Shown: positions 55,584 through 63,464, counted from the first letter of the stretch. The stretch is 64,000 nucleotides of DNA from Sporolactobacillus putidus (GCF_014647035.1 NZ_BMOK01000007.1:114890-178889), one strand, 5' to 3'. Numbers and translations are program-made. Notes: generated from the sequence alone by a model not told the origin.

Positions 55584-55656
55584 ATTAATATTAGCTTTTA
55601 TATTAATATAATAGATCAAAAATAATGATATATCAATACAAATGTTAATATTAATG
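55584..55656. promoter_or_regulatory. AT-rich palindromic repeats upstream of parA
   Basis: Three copies of an ATTAATAT-type motif occur: ATTAATATTAG at 55584, TATTAATATA at 55601 and GTTAATATTAATG at 55644. They lie in the parA promoter region and are good candidates for the RHH-binding operator and centromere. Confidence 0.6.
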
Positions 55657-55665
55657 TAAATGATA

Positions 55666-56040
55666 CTAATCCTGCTTGTTCAGGTAATATTCAATCTGAT
55701 TATAGATCCACTCAGCAGCAACGCTCTTATGATATTTCACATGAATCAGTTGTCCTCTAATGTATACATCATATTCAAACCAACTTTTCCGAGTCATTCG
55801 GATATGGTGATCGAATATGTCATCTTTATTCTTTCTCATAGCTGCAACAACTCGGTGAATGGCTTCATCAATATATTTAATGTATTCCTCTTTGAATTTT
55901 GGATTTGATGCAATAATGATTTTTCTATCATGATTAAGCGCTAAACGGATAGCTGGAAGGAATATAAAATGATCGATAATTTGTTTTTCAATTTTGGATA
56001 GTTCTTTATTTGATTGCATTGATTCGTCCATTTTTATCAC
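55666..56040 (-). CDS. Hypothetical prophage protein
   Basis: This 124-aa basic, helical protein has no recognised domain. It lies upstream of the parA promoter region and reads the same way. It might take part in plasmid-like maintenance. Confidence 0.6.
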   Translation of the reverse strand: MIKMDESMQSNKELSKIEKQIIDHFIFLPAIRLALNHDRKIIIASNPKFKEEYIKYIDEAIHRVVAAMRKNKDDIFDHHIRMTRKSWFEYDVYIRGQLIHVKYHKSVAAEWIYNQIEYYLNKQD

Positions 56041-56155
56041 CCGAGAATATTATAAGCGAATATATGTTCTATATTCAAGGTGAAAAAATAACCATTCAGA
56101 GATAGAATGATTAGGATTAAAATAACTTAAATTTGCTATTGCGAACTATAATTTA

Positions 56156-56647
56156 TCACCACAATTTACCTGTCTTGCATTCCTTCAAATACTGCAAATG
56201 AATTCCGATATGCCCTATACCAAGAATAGTAATTGCGATAATAAGCCAAATAACCCTTCCATAGATACCTAATAGCAGAAATGCCATTACTGGCAAACTT
56301 GCTCCTGGTACTGGAATTCCTAAGAAACTTCCATAAAAATCTTTTAGAGAATGTTTACTGTTAAAGTACCGTATCCAGCTAATTTCATAAATAATCATCA
56401 AGATAAAAGATACAATTAGCCACAAACTCCATAAGGAAAACGGTTTAAGATTATAATCATTGAAAATTACTGAAACGCAAGTAACCAACACCTGGCCCAC
56501 ACGTTCAAATGCCAATAAAACCTTATTTTCATTTGAAACGACAGCATCATAGCCTGTCGGTTTATACTTTACCCAGAGAATATTGGGAATGAACAGCATC
56601 AGTAGATAAATGCAGCCCACATATGAAAATCCAAAATGTCCTAACAT
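56156..56647 (-). CDS. Membrane protein next to the repressor
   Basis: This is a 163-aa protein with about five hydrophobic segments and no soluble domain. It follows the HTH gene by about 40 nt on the same strand. HTH_26-type regulators in Bacillus often pair with a membrane protein; I cannot name the family here. Confidence 0.65.
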   Translation of the reverse strand: MLGHFGFSYVGCIYLLMLFIPNILWVKYKPTGYDAVVSNENKVLLAFERVGQVLVTCVSVIFNDYNLKPFSLWSLWLIVSFILMIIYEISWIRYFNSKHSLKDFYGSFLGIPVPGASLPVMAFLLLGIYGRVIWLIIAITILGIGHIGIHLQYLKECKTGKLW

Positions 56648-56689
56648 GTTGCCCGCCTCCCCAAATACATCTTGTGTTGTAGTTTTCGT

Positions 56690-56911
56690 CTACTGTTCAT
56701 TGCTATCAAGATTAATGATTTCTCTTATATCCTCAATATCCAACTTCTCTGCGATCTTTTCAATATGTTCAAATTGGATACGTTGACGCTTTCCATTTGC
56801 CAATTCAGATAAGGTTGCTCTTCTTATGTCTACTTTTTCTGCTAATTCGCTTATCGATGATACATTTGCTTTTTGTTTTAAATGTTCGATTTGAAATTTA
56901 ACGTTTTTCAA
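56690..56911 (-). CDS. Small XRE-type HTH repressor (HTH_26/YozG-like)
   Basis: This is a 73-aa single HTH domain: SISELAEKVDIRRATLSELANGKRQRI. TTG 56911 is chosen since TTTGGAG lies 8 nt upstream. It is divergent from the 33-aa ORF at 57018 with palindromic operators in between, a typical control switch. Confidence 0.8.
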   Translation of the reverse strand: MKNVKFQIEHLKQKANVSSISELAEKVDIRRATLSELANGKRQRIQFEHIEKIAEKLDIEDIREIINLDSNEQ

Positions 56912-56935
56912 CTTAATCACTCCAAAGGGTTGACT

Positions 56936-56992
56936 GTACTTTTTTAAGTACGTTATAATGTTGTTGTACTTAAAAGAGTACAACAGTATTAT
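56936..56992. promoter_or_regulatory. Divergent promoter-operator of the repressor
   Basis: Two inverted repeats share GTACTT half-sites: GTACTT-TTTT-AAGTAC (56936-56951) and GTTGTACT...AGTACAAC (56963-56984). The second covers a rightward promoter, TTGTAC (56964-56969), 17 nt, TATTAT (56987-56992). The mirrored -35 serves the leftward repressor gene. Confidence 0.7.
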
Positions 56993-57017
56993 ACCACAAT
57001 TTGGAGGAAGTGATCAC

Positions 57018-57119
57018 ATGGTTGTTAAAACGGGTGAATGGAAAAAGTTAACCAAGAAGCAAAGATATTTGATGATCATTGGCCTGTACACGATGCAACA
57101 TGAAAAAACAATCAAATAA
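57018..57119 (+). CDS. 33-aa protein divergent from the repressor
   Basis: This short ORF has an excellent TTGGAGGAAGTG ribosome binding site and its own promoter under the palindromic operator. The peptide is basic at the N terminus (MVVKTGEWKKLTKKQ) with a hydrophobic middle (YLMIIGLYTM). It is the only gene between the repressor and attR; an anti-repressor, excision helper or toxin are all possible. Confidence 0.6.
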   Translation: MVVKTGEWKKLTKKQRYLMIIGLYTMQHEKTIK

Positions 57120-57277
57120 TTTTCAACTGTTAGAAATCGGTTGACTTCATGAATATCCAGAATTATACTGTTAGAGTAAGTTAATCAACTAACTAGACGA
57201 TCTCAAACCAATAAATGTTCATATAAATTGGAAACAAAATTTGTGAGTTGTGGTTCAAAAATCCCTTTAAATCAACG

Positions 57278-57410
57278 TTCCCTGTTCGGCTACACGATAT
57301 CGATATCAAAAGCAAAACCAACGAACAGCGAATTCATCGCCATGGTTGCTGACAAGCTCAGGATTGAGAACCGGGCGGATGAAGTCGAACGCAGCGGCGT
57401 TTTTCACTGA
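57278..57410 (+). pseudogene. spo0A: Displaced 3' end of spo0A
   Basis: These are the original chromosomal last 40-odd codons of spo0A, from [11 protein letters not shown] to the same stop. They lack a promoter and the 5' part of the gene, so they are not expressed as Spo0A. They mark attR. Confidence 0.92.
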
Positions 57411-57575
57411 AATGAAGGGATTTTTTCAAAAAGGATATTGTTGGAATCCACACCCGATTAACCAACAAACATTGGAATTTTCCACCACCAAACCCACAAA
57501 TATTTCTTCCTTATTCATATGAACACCTTCAATTTATTGGATTGAGAAATTCAGTAAAAAGGAGGTGTTTTATAT

Positions 57576-57672
57576 TTGAAGGACTCCGATTTCTACATTG
57601 AAAATTTCATGTTGTATGGCACGTCAAAAACCTTTCCAAAAAAAATTGATGTCTTATGAGCAAGCTATTAAA
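57576..57672 (+). pseudogene. Decayed 5' fragment of an integrase gene
   Basis: The fragment begins at the same TTG with the same AGGAGGTG site as int at 24407 and matches its first ~33 codons. Two small deletions break the frame and it ends abruptly at 57672, where host sequence resumes. It is the remnant of an earlier related element. Confidence 0.88.
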
Positions 57673-57705
57673 GCCGCTTTGCGGGTATACATAACAATTT
57701 TTCAC

Positions 57706-57733
57706 TTGCAATCTGTCATATTTTTACTAAAAT
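57706..57733 (+). promoter_or_regulatory. Promoter of the folT transcript
   Basis: TTGCAA (57706-57711), 16 nt, TAAAAT (57728-57733). It lies only about 35 nt inside the host side of the prophage junction. Confidence 0.55.
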
Positions 57734-57749
57734 AAGATTACAACATTTT

Positions 57750-57850
57750 TGGCAGAGTAGATGACTGCGGGTCACGTGCCCGGGGGACGGGGAGTTGTCC
57801 CCGGGACGAAAAGCAACCGCTTGCCGTGCAGTCGTCGCATCCCGCTGCCG
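57750..57850 (+). ncRNA. Tetrahydrofolate (THF) riboswitch
   Basis: GGCAG (57751-57755) pairs with CTGCC (57845-57849) as P1. The conserved AGAGTAGATGACTGCG 5' strand and GTGCAGTCGTCGCATCCCGC 3' strand match the folT-type THF riboswitch, with a GC-rich hairpin (CCGGGGGAC / GTCCCCGGG) between. Downstream, CCTCCT near 57866 can pair with the AGGAGG site of folT, so control is probably at translation. Confidence 0.88.
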
Positions 57851-57907
57851 CATTCTGGAGCGCATCCTCCTCTATGTGGCAAGAGTGCCAATTTAGGAGG
57901 AATGATC

Positions 57908-58495
57908 ATGTCCATTTTTACAAAGGCTTATTGGCAAAGTGCCGCGGCCGAATTGAAAAAAGTGAACCGGCTGACGTTGGCCGCATTTGTCATTGCGCTT
58001 GTGACTGTTGTCGGTACATTCGCTATCCCCGTTTCGCAAAATCTGCATATTGTCTTCACCTTTTTATTTTTCGCTTTCGGTGCCATGATCTACGGCCCGG
58101 TTGTCGCTGCGGCTGCCGGGGCGGCGGCAGATATCGTCGGTTTCATCGCCCATCCGAGCGGCGCCTTTTTCCCCGGTTATACGTTGTCGGCTATACTCAG
58201 CGGGCTGATTTACGGTTTGTTTCTCTATCGGCAGCGGATCACTGTGCTGCGATTAATACTCGTGAAACTGATTATCAATTACGGCATCAATGTCGGACTC
58301 GGATGCCTTTGGAGCGCCATGCTGTTCGGTAAAGCTTACTCTTTCTTTTTCATCGCCAGTTTGCTGAAAAATACGCTGATGCTGCCGATCGAAGTCGCCA
58401 TACTTTACGTTACGTTGCAAGTGTTGCTGCCGATTCTTACCGGTGCGCATCTGCTGCCCGGCAGCAAGAGTCAGAAACGGATCTCGCTTCTCTAA
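57908..58495 (+). CDS. folT: Folate ECF transporter S component
   Basis: This 195-aa S component of an energy-coupling factor transporter has six membrane helices. It binds folate and works with the shared EcfA/EcfT module encoded elsewhere. The GAMIYGPVVAAAAGAAADIVGF segment is typical of the family. ATG 57908 follows AGGAGG by 7 nt. The THF riboswitch upstream supports the substrate. Confidence 0.92.
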   Translation: MSIFTKAYWQSAAAELKKVNRLTLAAFVIALVTVVGTFAIPVSQNLHIVFTFLFFAFGAMIYGPVVAAAAGAAADIVGFIAHPSGAFFPGYTLSAILSGLIYGLFLYRQRITVLRLILVKLIINYGINVGLGCLWSAMLFGKAYSFFFIASLLKNTLMLPIEVAILYVTLQVLLPILTGAHLLPGSKSQKRISLL

Positions 58496-58598
58496 GGTCC
58501 ACTGCCGGACTTTCACAGAAACAGCATAAAAGACATCAGCTGCAAAATCAGCTCCCCTCCGACAGTATCAGTGCCGGTGTTGCAGCGATCCATTGAAA

Positions 58599-58633
58599 AA
58601 TCCGCCGGATGATCCCCGCCGGATTTTTTTTGG
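58599..58633 (+). terminator. Terminator of folT
   Basis: AATCCG...CGGATT arms around GCCGGATGATCCCCGC are followed by eight T. Between here and 58848 I see no further gene. Confidence 0.75.
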
Positions 58634-58847
58634 TGCGCCCGGCCTCTGTTTTTCTGATAAAGATATTATAAAGCGGTGATAGAGGAAGCTTTAAAATTTC
58701 AAAATAAAACTACATCTTTCAAACGAGTTGTCAGTTCTGTCGTCTGTTTGTTAAGCATCAATGTAACGAAATGAGAATTTTTCTGAAACATGAGTGTTAT
58801 ATTCAACTGATAAAGTAAAAGCAGCTAGAGTAAAGGATGTTCTTAAA

Positions 58848-59210
58848 ATGAAAAAAGCCATTTTGTCATTAGCGGCAGTCATGTTTCTGTTATCGGGTTT
58901 CTCAAACAATGTAGCCTCAGCAAGAAGCTCGTACATAAAATTAAGTGTCCAGGCAACGGCCTATTGCGAACTTGGACTGACGGCAACCGGTTTCGATCTT
59001 TCAAAAAATCCGGATGCAAAGGTGATCGCTGTTGATCCGCGAGTTATTCCATTGGGCTCGAGGGTCTACATACCCGGATACGGAACCGCTGTTGCCAGAG
59101 ATACCGGTGGAAGGGTGAAGGGACATATTATTGACCTGCATGTTCGGTCCTATGCGCAGGCGATTAAATGGGGAAGAAAAAGAGTGAACATTATCGTTTA
59201 TCGTAATTGA
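58848..59210 (+). CDS. Secreted 3D-domain protein (YuiC/YocH-like)
   Basis: This is a 120-aa exported protein. The signal peptide is about residues 1-27 (KKAILSLAAVMFLLSG, cleavage near ASA-RS). The 3D domain shows AVDPRVIPLGSRVYIPGYG, and the three aspartates (AVDP, ARDTGG, IIDLHV) that name the domain are present. Relatives act as stationary-phase peptidoglycan hydrolases. No LysM or SH3 binding domain is attached. Confidence 0.88.
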   Translation: MKKAILSLAAVMFLLSGFSNNVASARSSYIKLSVQATAYCELGLTATGFDLSKNPDAKVIAVDPRVIPLGSRVYIPGYGTAVARDTGGRVKGHIIDLHVRSYAQAIKWGRKRVNIIVYRN

Positions 59211-59219
59211 GAAATAAGC

Positions 59220-59256
59220 GCACCTTTCATGTTATCGGATGAGGGGTGTTTTTCTT
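59220..59256 (+). terminator. Terminator after the 3D-domain gene
   Basis: A 10-bp stem with two G-U pairs, CACCTTTCAT / ATGAGGGGTG, is followed by TTTTTCTTTG. Confidence 0.65.
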
Positions 59257-59407
59257 TGTGTTCTCTTATTTAAGCCGAATGAACGGAGAAAAACAGGGAA
59301 AAGTGATATTGAGGGGTTTGAGAAGGTATCGTACTTATTTTTTCGCATGATGATCGGCTGTTTCGGTTTTTTCATTCACTAGTTAGAAATTTTTTCGCTT
59401 TTTTCTC

Positions 59408-59436
59408 ATGACATGATCGCTCAGTAATGATAAAAT
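59408..59436 (+). promoter_or_regulatory. Promoter of ptsH
   Basis: ATGACA (59408-59413), 17 nt, TAAAAT (59431-59436). The remaining leader to 59570 holds a TGTAAACGGTT (59474) that is half of a catabolite-response element; nothing else is evident. Confidence 0.5.
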
Positions 59437-59570
59437 AAAGTCATGCTTTGTTGATTGCTGTCGTTTATTGTATTGTAAACGGTTGTTTCGTTAATTGCGG
59501 GTGTGTCCTTTAATCGGATGCCGCCTGTTGATTTAAATTTATTTTGAAAATGAAATGGAGCGAGTGAAAA

Positions 59571-59840
59571 ATGGAAAAAACGTTTGTAGTCACTGATGAA
59601 ACAGGTATTCATGCCCGTCCTGCGACGGTTCTGGTAAGCGAAGCGAGTAAATTCGAATCGAATATTAACATTGAATACAACGGCAAAAAAGCCAATCTGA
59701 AGAGCATTATGGGTGTTATGGCTTTAGGCATTATGCAAGGCGCTGAATTCACGGTAACGACTGAAGGCTCCGACGCGGATGAAGCTGTTGCGGCCATCGA
59801 AAAAGTCATTACTGCACAGGGTATTGGCAAAGAAAAATAA
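59571..59840 (+). CDS. ptsH: Phosphocarrier protein HPr
   Basis: HPr (89 aa) relays phosphate from enzyme I to PTS permeases. The active histidine is H14 in TGIHARPAT and the regulatory serine, target of HPr kinase, is S45 in LKSIMGVM. It is followed by a terminator, so ptsI is not in the same operon, unlike in Bacillus. Confidence 0.96.
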   Translation: MEKTFVVTDETGIHARPATVLVSEASKFESNINIEYNGKKANLKSIMGVMALGIMQGAEFTVTTEGSDADEAVAAIEKVITAQGIGKEK

Positions 59841-59865
59841 GAATGCTTCCGCTTAGCTCGAGCAG

Positions 59866-59911
59866 AAAAAGCGAATCCTTGGGAATTTTCCCTGAGGATT
59901 CGCTTTTTTAG
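59866..59911. terminator. Strong terminator after ptsH
   Basis: AAAAAGCGAATCCT / AGGATTCGCTTTTT is a 14-bp stem with a GGGAATTTTCCC apex. Confidence 0.92.
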
Positions 59912-60088
59912 TGCGCCCGATATGGCGCCTTTTATGAAAATTTCATACAGGGAAAAGAGATTGGCTAAAAAAATAAAAGTCGCCAATCCAAAATTTAAAT
60001 AGGCTGCCCCATTGCCGGAAAATCGGCTAATCGGACAGCCTCTCAAGATACGGCCGTTTATTGTTATGTTGCCTGAGAAAAAGTGAGA

Positions 60089-60820
60089 CTAGTCATTCTG
60101 CATAGTCAACCTGCGTTTCGCCGTATACTTGAGCATCACATGTGCCGCATAGGTTTGGACGATCAGAAAGAGCCCGCCAACGACCCAATAAAGCGGAAGT
60201 GCTGCGGAAGTAGACATAGATGCAAAAACAATCATGACCGGTGAAATCAGGCCGATCCACTGCATGGACTGCTGCTGGCTGTCATCACCTACCGGCATCA
60301 GCTTCTGGCTGACTTTAAACTGCAAAAAATAGACGACTCCGGCGGCAACCGTCAGAATAAGATCGGTATGCCCCAGACTGAACCACAGAAATCGATGTGA
60401 GGCGATTTCCCGTGAACTTCTAATCGCATAATAAAAACCCATCAGAATCGGCATCTGGATCAGAATAGGCAGGCAGCCGACAGTAGAAAGAGGATTAATA
60501 TTATGCTTTTTGTAAACATCCATCATTTCCAGTTGAATTTTTTGTTTTTCAACAGGATCCTCTGCTTTCTTCAGTCTCGTTTGTATGTCTGCCAGTTCAG
60601 GTTTTAAGGCTTCCGTTTTTTTTCTTAAGTCAAATTGCCGGATATATTGTTTCATCATCAGTGGCGCAAGAACAAGCCGTATCAGAACGGTCAGGGTAAT
60701 GATCGCCATGCCGTAGTTGTTTCCGAACAAAGAAGCTGTGAACTGGATCATGGTCGTAAAAGGCATAATTAGCTGTCCCAAATATTTTCCTCCTAAAATA
60801 CGGCTGATGTTCGTCATCAT
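60089..60820 (-). CDS. yidC: Membrane protein insertase YidC/SpoIIIJ family
   Basis: This 243-aa insertase has five membrane helices and the NYGMAIITLTVLIRLVLAPL segment with the conserved arginine of the hydrophilic groove (about residue 48). The C1 hairpin KHNINPLSTVGCLPILIQMP is canonical. The N terminus is short and has no lipobox cysteine, unlike SpoIIIJ and YqjG. A MifM-like ORF lies 30 nt upstream and a hairpin hides its ribosome binding site, which makes it the likely regulated YidC2-type copy. Confidence 0.92.
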   Translation of the reverse strand: MMTNISRILGGKYLGQLIMPFTTMIQFTASLFGNNYGMAIITLTVLIRLVLAPLMMKQYIRQFDLRKKTEALKPELADIQTRLKKAEDPVEKQKIQLEMMDVYKKHNINPLSTVGCLPILIQMPILMGFYYAIRSSREIASHRFLWFSLGHTDLILTVAAGVVYFLQFKVSQKLMPVGDDSQQQSMQWIGLISPVMIVFASMSTSAALPLYWVVGGLFLIVQTYAAHVMLKYTAKRRLTMQND

Positions 60821-60829
60821 GCATCAGCC

Positions 60830-60863
60830 TTTGAGTATTAAAAACGCAGATCAAGCACTCAAA
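60830..60863 (-). promoter_or_regulatory. Hairpin that sequesters the yidC ribosome binding site
   Basis: On the minus strand TTTGAGT (60863-60857, last sense codons of the upstream ORF) pairs with ACTCAAA (60836-60830), which is joined to the yidC AAAGG site. A ribosome stalled near the end of the upstream ORF would open it. Confidence 0.7.
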
Positions 60864-61144
60864 ATTTTAGAAGGAAAATCGTGATGTTCAGAGTCGCCGC
60901 CCGAACTTTCTTTTCTGCCCATGACATGCGACAGCCAGATGCTGAAAGAATCAACACGATGAACATGTGTCTGGACAGAGATACTGATCAGAGAGCATGG
61001 CTCAGACTCGCTGCAATAATGAAGCGAATATGCACGGGCTTTACCGAAACGGAAGGCGTGAAGGAAGGGTACCGACAAGCCCAAAATGAAAAGAAGTGAC
61101 GGGAGCGCAGGGTCGTTCAGCATGTAAGTCAGTAAATCGATCAT
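60851..61144 (-). CDS. mifM: MifM-like regulatory nascent peptide
   Basis: This is a 97-aa protein; Bacillus subtilis MifM is 95 aa. It has one N-terminal membrane helix (about residues 10-32) and a C-terminal tail with Trp and Met (SIWLSHVMGRK) followed by an acidic patch (GGDSEHHD) before the stop. ATG 61144 follows AGAAGGTG. It stands directly before yidC, with a hairpin linking its last codons to the yidC ribosome binding site. Family knowledge: MifM stalls its own translation when SpoIIIJ activity falls, inducing YidC2. The tail sequence is not a close match to MifM, so the assignment rests on layout. Confidence 0.72.
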   Translation of the reverse strand: MIDLLTYMLNDPALPSLLFILGLSVPFLHAFRFGKARAYSLHYCSESEPCSLISISVQTHVHRVDSFSIWLSHVMGRKESSGGDSEHHDFPSKILSA

Positions 61145-61294
61145 GACTGTCACCTTCTTTCCGTTGAAAACTGTATTCATTATATCATACGGATTGTCCT
61201 TTTATATTGAAAAGTGATCATCAATGGATTGTAAGGAAACGATACGTCCTGCTGTTCTTTTGTCGCGCCTTTTTCCGGATCAGCGGCTAGATTC

Positions 61295-61323
61295 AAAAAA
61301 AAACCGCCCTTTAAAAAGGACGG
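61295..61323 (-). terminator. Terminator of the cidAB operon
   Basis: CCGTCCTTT / AAAGGGCGG, read on the minus strand, is followed by nine T. Confidence 0.8.
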
Positions 61324-61372
61324 GCCAGATCTTACCTAAACTAAACATAATGAATCATGGCGGTAGTTAAAA

Positions 61373-62056
61373 CTATAAAAGAATAATCGGAGTCAGAATG
61401 GGGGCGAATACAAGAGTGAAAATAGCCGCAAGCACCATGGCCAGGCTAGCCGCAGCTCCTTCCTCGCTGCCGAACTCGAGCGCCTTCGATGTTCCGGCTC
61501 CGTGAGCGCCCATTCCTAATAAGAGTCCGCGTGCTAATTTTTCTTTAATATGCAAATAGCGGATGATCATCGGGCCGAGAACCAGACCTGAGATCCCTGT
61601 GACAATAACGAAGATTGCGGTCATTGTCGGCACGCCGCCGATATTGAATGAAACAGCCATGGCGATGGGTGTGGTGATTGATCTTGGAAGAAGGCTAAGC
61701 AGATAGCTGCTCTGCAGGTGGACAATATGGCTGAAAAGGCCGGAACTGATCAGTGCAACCGTTACGCCTGTTGTCATGCTGACCGCAATGACTTTTAAAT
61801 ACTTCCTCATGACTTTACGGTACTTATAAAGCGGAACGGCAAAACCGACGACGGCCGGCTGGAGCAGATTGCCTAACCAGCGTCCGCCGCTGTCATAATC
61901 CGAATAGTCTATATGAAAACCGACGAGCAGTGAAGACAGAATACACGGAGCGACAAGAAGCGGCGATAGAAAAGCAAACTTGATTTTCCTGTATAACAGT
62001 TTTGAAAAATAATAGATCACGATGGTCATGATAATACAGCTTAATGCAATAAACAT
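61373..62056 (-). CDS. cidB: CidB/LrgB family membrane protein
   Basis: This 227-aa protein has six or more membrane helices. The family block GIGAHGAGTSKALEFG appears here as GMGAHGAGTSKALEFG near residue 190. The ATG at 62056 follows GGAAGAGG; a longer frame overlaps cidA. CidA/B and LrgA/B are linked to overflow metabolism, pyruvate or acetate stress and cell lysis. Confidence 0.9.
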   Translation of the reverse strand: MFIALSCIIMTIVIYYFSKLLYRKIKFAFLSPLLVAPCILSSLLVGFHIDYSDYDSGGRWLGNLLQPAVVGFAVPLYKYRKVMRKYLKVIAVSMTTGVTVALISSGLFSHIVHLQSSYLLSLLPRSITTPIAMAVSFNIGGVPTMTAIFVIVTGISGLVLGPMIIRYLHIKEKLARGLLLGMGAHGAGTSKALEFGSEEGAAASLAMVLAAIFTLVFAPILTPIILL

Positions 62057-62060
62057 GGAT

Positions 62061-62438
62061 TTATACCTCTTCCTTTTTCCCGGATAACTTATGAACGTAA
62101 AACTGGGCGACAAGTCCGGTGACAATCATGACCGTAATCGTGCTTAAAATAATCACGATCAGAAACTGAGAACCATGCTGAAGGATTTGATCCTTGTACT
62201 GAATGATAGCGACAGCAGAAGGAATAAAGAACAGCAGCATCTCGGACATCAGAAAGCTTGCTCCAAGTTCGATTTTTGACAGTTTCAGAACATTAAAGTA
62301 AAGCAGGGCAAGAACGATAAACAAGCCGACGATGCTTCCGGAAACCGGAAGATGCAGCACCGACACAATGACATTGCCGATCAGAGCAAAAAAATAAAGG
62401 ACGGCTACCTGAACAGCAGTAAAGAAAATTTTTTTCAT
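62061..62438 (-). CDS. cidA: CidA/LrgA family holin-like protein
   Basis: This is a 125-aa protein with four membrane helices, LPVSGSIVGLFIVLALLY and the FFIPSAVAII segment of the family. ATG 62438 follows AGGAAG. It is 4 nt from cidB and divergent from the LysR gene. Confidence 0.9.
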   Translation of the reverse strand: MKKIFFTAVQVAVLYFFALIGNVIVSVLHLPVSGSIVGLFIVLALLYFNVLKLSKIELGASFLMSEMLLFFIPSAVAIIQYKDQILQHGSQFLIVIILSTITVMIVTGLVAQFYVHKLSGKKEEV

Positions 62439-62570
62439 AACAGAATAACACTTCCTTATTTTTAGAGAAGCAAAAGCTGTGACATAACTCACACGTATTA
62501 TACAAAAGAAATAATCGCAGGTACAATAGATATTAAGAATGAATAACATTCCAATCAATTATGGGCGGCG

Positions 62571-63464
62571 ATGGAAACGGATATTAAACATCTTCATTAT
62601 TTTCTGGAGGTAGCGGTCCAGAAAAGTTTTACGAAAGCCGCGCATCATTTATATATCACGCAGCCGACAATCAGCAAGATGGTCCGAGATATTGAAGATG
62701 AGCTGGGCATGACACTTCTCGATCGGTCGGGGAAAGAAATTGAATTGACTGATGCCGGGAAAATTGTCTTTGAACAGTCCCGAGAAATTGTTCGTTCATT
62801 TGATCATCTTTCGGACGAATTGGCCGATTTAACAAACGCTAAGAAAGGGAAGCTGACGATTGGGCTGCCCCCGATGATCGGAGCCTATTTCTTCCCCGCG
62901 ATTCTTGGAAAGTTTCGTAGCGACTATCCGGGTATCAATCTGAACATTGTCGAATACGGTGCAAGGAAAGTGGCAAATTGCGTAGCCGAAGGCCAGCTTG
63001 ATGTCGGGGTGACAGTCGGATCGTTTGACCGAAGAGTTTTCGACTCTTTCTTTTTTTATGACGATCCGTTGCGGCTTGTCGTGAACCATTCAAATCCTCT
63101 TTCAAAAAAAGAAAGTATCAGGCTTAGAGATTTAAAAAAGGAATCTTTTATTCTATTTCCAGACGGATTTTCGCTTCGGGGAATGATTTTGAAAAACTGT
63201 GAACGCGCCGGATTTCAGCCCAGAATTTTTTTTGAGAGTTCACAGTGGGATTTCATGATTAAACTCGTGTCCGAGGGGTTCGGTATCGCCCTTCTTCCTG
63301 AGAGCATGACAAAAAAAGCGGATCAGAAGTCGGTAGCCACGCTGCCGATTGAAGAAAAGGATCTAACATGGCGGCTGTCCATGATCTGGAAGAAAAACCA
63401 TTACCTTTCCTTTGCAGCCAGGACCTGGATTTCCGAATCAAAAGAAGCCTTGAAAGGCGTTTAA
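62571..63464 (+). CDS. cidR: LysR family regulator, CidR-like
   Basis: This is a 297-aa LysR regulator. The N-terminal winged HTH is HYFLEVAVQKSFTKAAHHLYITQPTISKMVRDIEDELG (about residues 7-45), followed by the effector-binding domain. It is divergent from cidAB with 132 nt between, the known setting of the acetate-responsive CidR. Confidence 0.9.
   Translation: METDIKHLHYFLEVAVQKSFTKAAHHLYITQPTISKMVRDIEDELGMTLLDRSGKEIELTDAGKIVFEQSREIVRSFDHLSDELADLTNAKKGKLTIGLPPMIGAYFFPAILGKFRSDYPGINLNIVEYGARKVANCVAEGQLDVGVTVGSFDRRVFDSFFFYDDPLRLVVNHSNPLSKKESIRLRDLKKESFILFPDGFSLRGMILKNCERAGFQPRIFFESSQWDFMIKLVSEGFGIALLPESMTKKADQKSVATLPIEEKDLTWRLSMIWKKNHYLSFAARTWISESKEALKGV

Larger units (their letters stand above)
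24119..57304. mobile_element. Prophage integrated in the 3' end of spo0A
   Basis: The element of about 33.2 kb is bounded by the direct repeat and begins with a tyrosine recombinase reading inward. It contains head and tail morphogenesis genes, a YonO-like RNA polymerase, a partition cassette and a repressor. Its composition is clearly AT-richer than the flanks. Lysis, tail-tip and standard helicase/primase genes are not found, so it may be defective or depend on another phage. Confidence 0.93.
57278..57672 (+). repeat. Right copy of the junction direct repeat (attR region)
   Basis: This 395-nt region repeats 24109-24505. It differs at synonymous positions of the first codons, one base at 57305 (A for C), one base between the genes, and several substitutions and two deletions in the integrase part. 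Confidence 0.9.

Noticed and set aside
24242..57277. CRISPR array or tRNA genes in the prophage
   Set aside because: No regularly spaced repeats and no tRNA-like TTC-loop cloverleaf were seen.
59474..59487. CcpA catabolite-response element before ptsH
   Set aside because: Only the left half TGTAAACGGTT matches; the right half does not.
60881..61099. Plus-strand ORF opposite the MifM-like gene
   Set aside because: It has no ribosome binding site or family signature; the minus-strand reading has a membrane helix, a good start and a regulatory link to yidC.
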